Shown: positions 5,026 to 5,447 of the stretch, in pieces
How the letters are laid out: every line of letters begins with the position of its first letter
How positions within the stretch are numbered: position 1 is the stretch's first letter
NCBI GenBank assembly: GCA_017560305.1
Contig: JAFYOF010000068.1
Span: forward strand, 1 to 5,447
DNA: 5,447 bases
Direction of reading: 5' to 3'
Source of the DNA: Alistipes sp.
Lineage (GTDB): Bacteria; Bacteroidota; Bacteroidia; Bacteroidales; Rikenellaceae
Notes under the pieces: generated by a model
Databases searched by the model: none
Told to the model about the DNA's origin: nothing
The model's input: the letters and a program-made list of their open reading frames with translations, nothing else
Program-made: the position numbers and the translations under genes

Positions 5026-5181
5026 CTATAATATCCTTGTTTGCGTATATTTAAATTGGATAGTATTCCTGATATTATCGAATGTCGAAATGCTTGAGAC
5101 TGGAGCACACAGCACACCTTCAAAGCGTTTTGAGCCTCGATATACTTTTGTTGCTGTTATGTTCATTCTATTTTGCTGCAT
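5026..5181 (-). CDS. Possible 51-aa protein of unknown function
   Basis: ATG 5181 opens a 51-codon frame (MQQNRMNITATKVYRGSKRF, then EGVLCAPVSSISTF and a basic tail ending QTRIL) that stops at TAG 5026-5028. ATG 5166 is an alternative start. It is the only open frame of note in this stretch, and it lies between a good minus-strand -7 box 29 bases upstream and a terminator hairpin about 32 bases downstream, which is the setting of a real short transcript. I do not recognise the sequence. It could be a small protein, a leader peptide for the coiled-coil operon, the truncated front of a larger gene, or a non-coding RNA with a chance frame. Confidence 0.35.
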   Translation of the reverse strand: MQQNRMNITATKVYRGSKRFEGVLCAPVSSISTFDNIRNTIQFKYTQTRIL

Positions 5182-5209
5182 TTCGTTTCTATTGTTTCCA
5201 AATCGACTA

Positions 5210-5217
5210 CAAAGATA
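5210..5217 (-). promoter_or_regulatory. Minus-strand -7 box TATCTTTG
   Basis: The reverse complement of 5210-5217 is TATCTTTG, followed by TAGTCG. This is a perfect TAnnTTTG match and a very common Bacteroidetes start-site context. Transcription would begin near 5204 and run through the 51-aa frame towards the coiled-coil operon. The expected TTTG -33 box is missing at 19-21 bases upstream (that place reads CGAAAG), so the promoter may be weak, activator-dependent, or cut by the neighbouring insertion. Confidence 0.5.
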
Positions 5218-5397
5218 GTTATTTTTCTTGTGAATCTTTCGTTTTAGAATAGATATTTTGGGCTACACGGCACAAATAGTCTCGCTCTTAATGCAAAAAT
5301 ACTAGTGATGCGATAAAATTCGCTTAACTATATTTATATGCTTAAGATTTAACAACTTATAAGCAATCTTTATTTTTTTGATTTGAAATTGATTGAG
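5218..5397. other. Intergenic stretch, probably containing the left end of an insertion sequence
   Basis: No open frame of useful length is seen on either strand here. The sequence is AT-rich apart from GGGCTACACGGCAC around 5260-5273. If the gene at 5425 is a transposase, the left inverted repeat of the element must lie in this stretch or just before it, but with only one end in the window the boundary cannot be fixed. Confidence 0.3.
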
Positions 5398-5405
5398 TAA
5401 TTTTG
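5377..5405 (+). promoter_or_regulatory. Promoter of the gene starting at 5425
   Basis: TAATTTTG at 5398-5405 is a full match to TAnnTTTG. TTTG at 5377-5380 lies 17 bases upstream, slightly shorter than the usual 19-21. Transcription would start near 5411, giving a leader of about 14 bases. TGCAG (5404-5408) and CTGCA (5415-5419) can pair, but only in transcripts that come from further upstream. Confidence 0.55.
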
Positions 5406-5424
5406 CAGCCAAATCTGCAGAATT

Positions 5425-5447
5425 ATGAATTTTGGCAAATATATCTT
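5425..5447 (+). CDS. N-terminus of a probable IS4-family transposase (partial, runs off window)
   Basis: Seven complete codons are visible (MNFGKYI, next residue F or L). Many Bacteroidales IS4-family transposases of the type with an N-terminal DUF4372 domain begin MNxGKYVFAQL, and this start fits that pattern. The gene has its own promoter at the expected distance and a short leader, as is usual for such elements. With seven residues the identification is only a suggestion; any gene with a similar start would look the same. Confidence 0.45.

Overview
The window looks like an AT-rich accessory region of a Bacteroidales genome (Bacteroides, Prevotella, Parabacteroides or a relative). The reasons are promoters of the Bacteroidetes type (a -7 box TAnnTTTG, with a TTTG -33 box at the clearest one), mostly weak Shine-Dalgarno sequences, and gene families that I know mainly from that order. 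No housekeeping gene, rRNA, tRNA or CRISPR array is visible. It reads as a small island of toxin-antitoxin or defence-like genes next to a probable insertion sequence.

Layout. (1) Positions 1-283 hold what may be the decayed end of a MNT-type nucleotidyltransferase, then an AT-rich leader. (2) Positions 284-1727, plus strand, hold a two-gene operon: a 101-aa protein resembling the inhibitory domain of Fic enzymes, overlapped by a 381-aa P-loop ATPase. No Fic catalytic domain is present. (3) Positions 1728-1937 are a convergent intergenic region with three related 15-bp repeats, a small palindrome and a two-way terminator-like hairpin. (4) Positions 3451 down to 1938, minus strand, hold a three-gene toxin-antitoxin operon: a HigA-type HTH protein with a Bacteroidetes-specific C-terminal domain, an AbiEii-family nucleotidyltransferase toxin, and a second HigA-type HTH protein. 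Its promoter carries a perfect 16-bp palindrome between and into the -33 and -7 boxes, as expected of an autorepressed operon. (5) Positions 4848 down to 3528, minus strand, hold a coiled-coil protein of unknown function followed by a metallophosphoesterase with a strong ribosome binding site, closed by a terminator hairpin. (6) Positions 4849-5424 have no large gene but contain two inverted-repeat structures, a possible 51-aa ORF and a good minus-strand -7 box. (7) At 5425 a plus-strand gene starts that resembles the N-terminus of Bacteroidales IS4-family transposases and runs off the window.

How the parts may work together. The AbiEii operon can be read as one self-regulated unit: toxin in the middle, DNA-binding proteins on both sides, operator in the promoter. 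The coiled-coil/phosphoesterase pair is translationally close and probably one functional unit of unknown role. I found no separate promoter directly in front of it, so it may depend on the upstream -7 box at 5210-5217 and on read-through of a strong hairpin. The most unusual items are the Fic-antitoxin-like domain paired with an ATPase, the second antitoxin-like protein behind AbiEii, and the structured leader in front of the coiled-coil gene.
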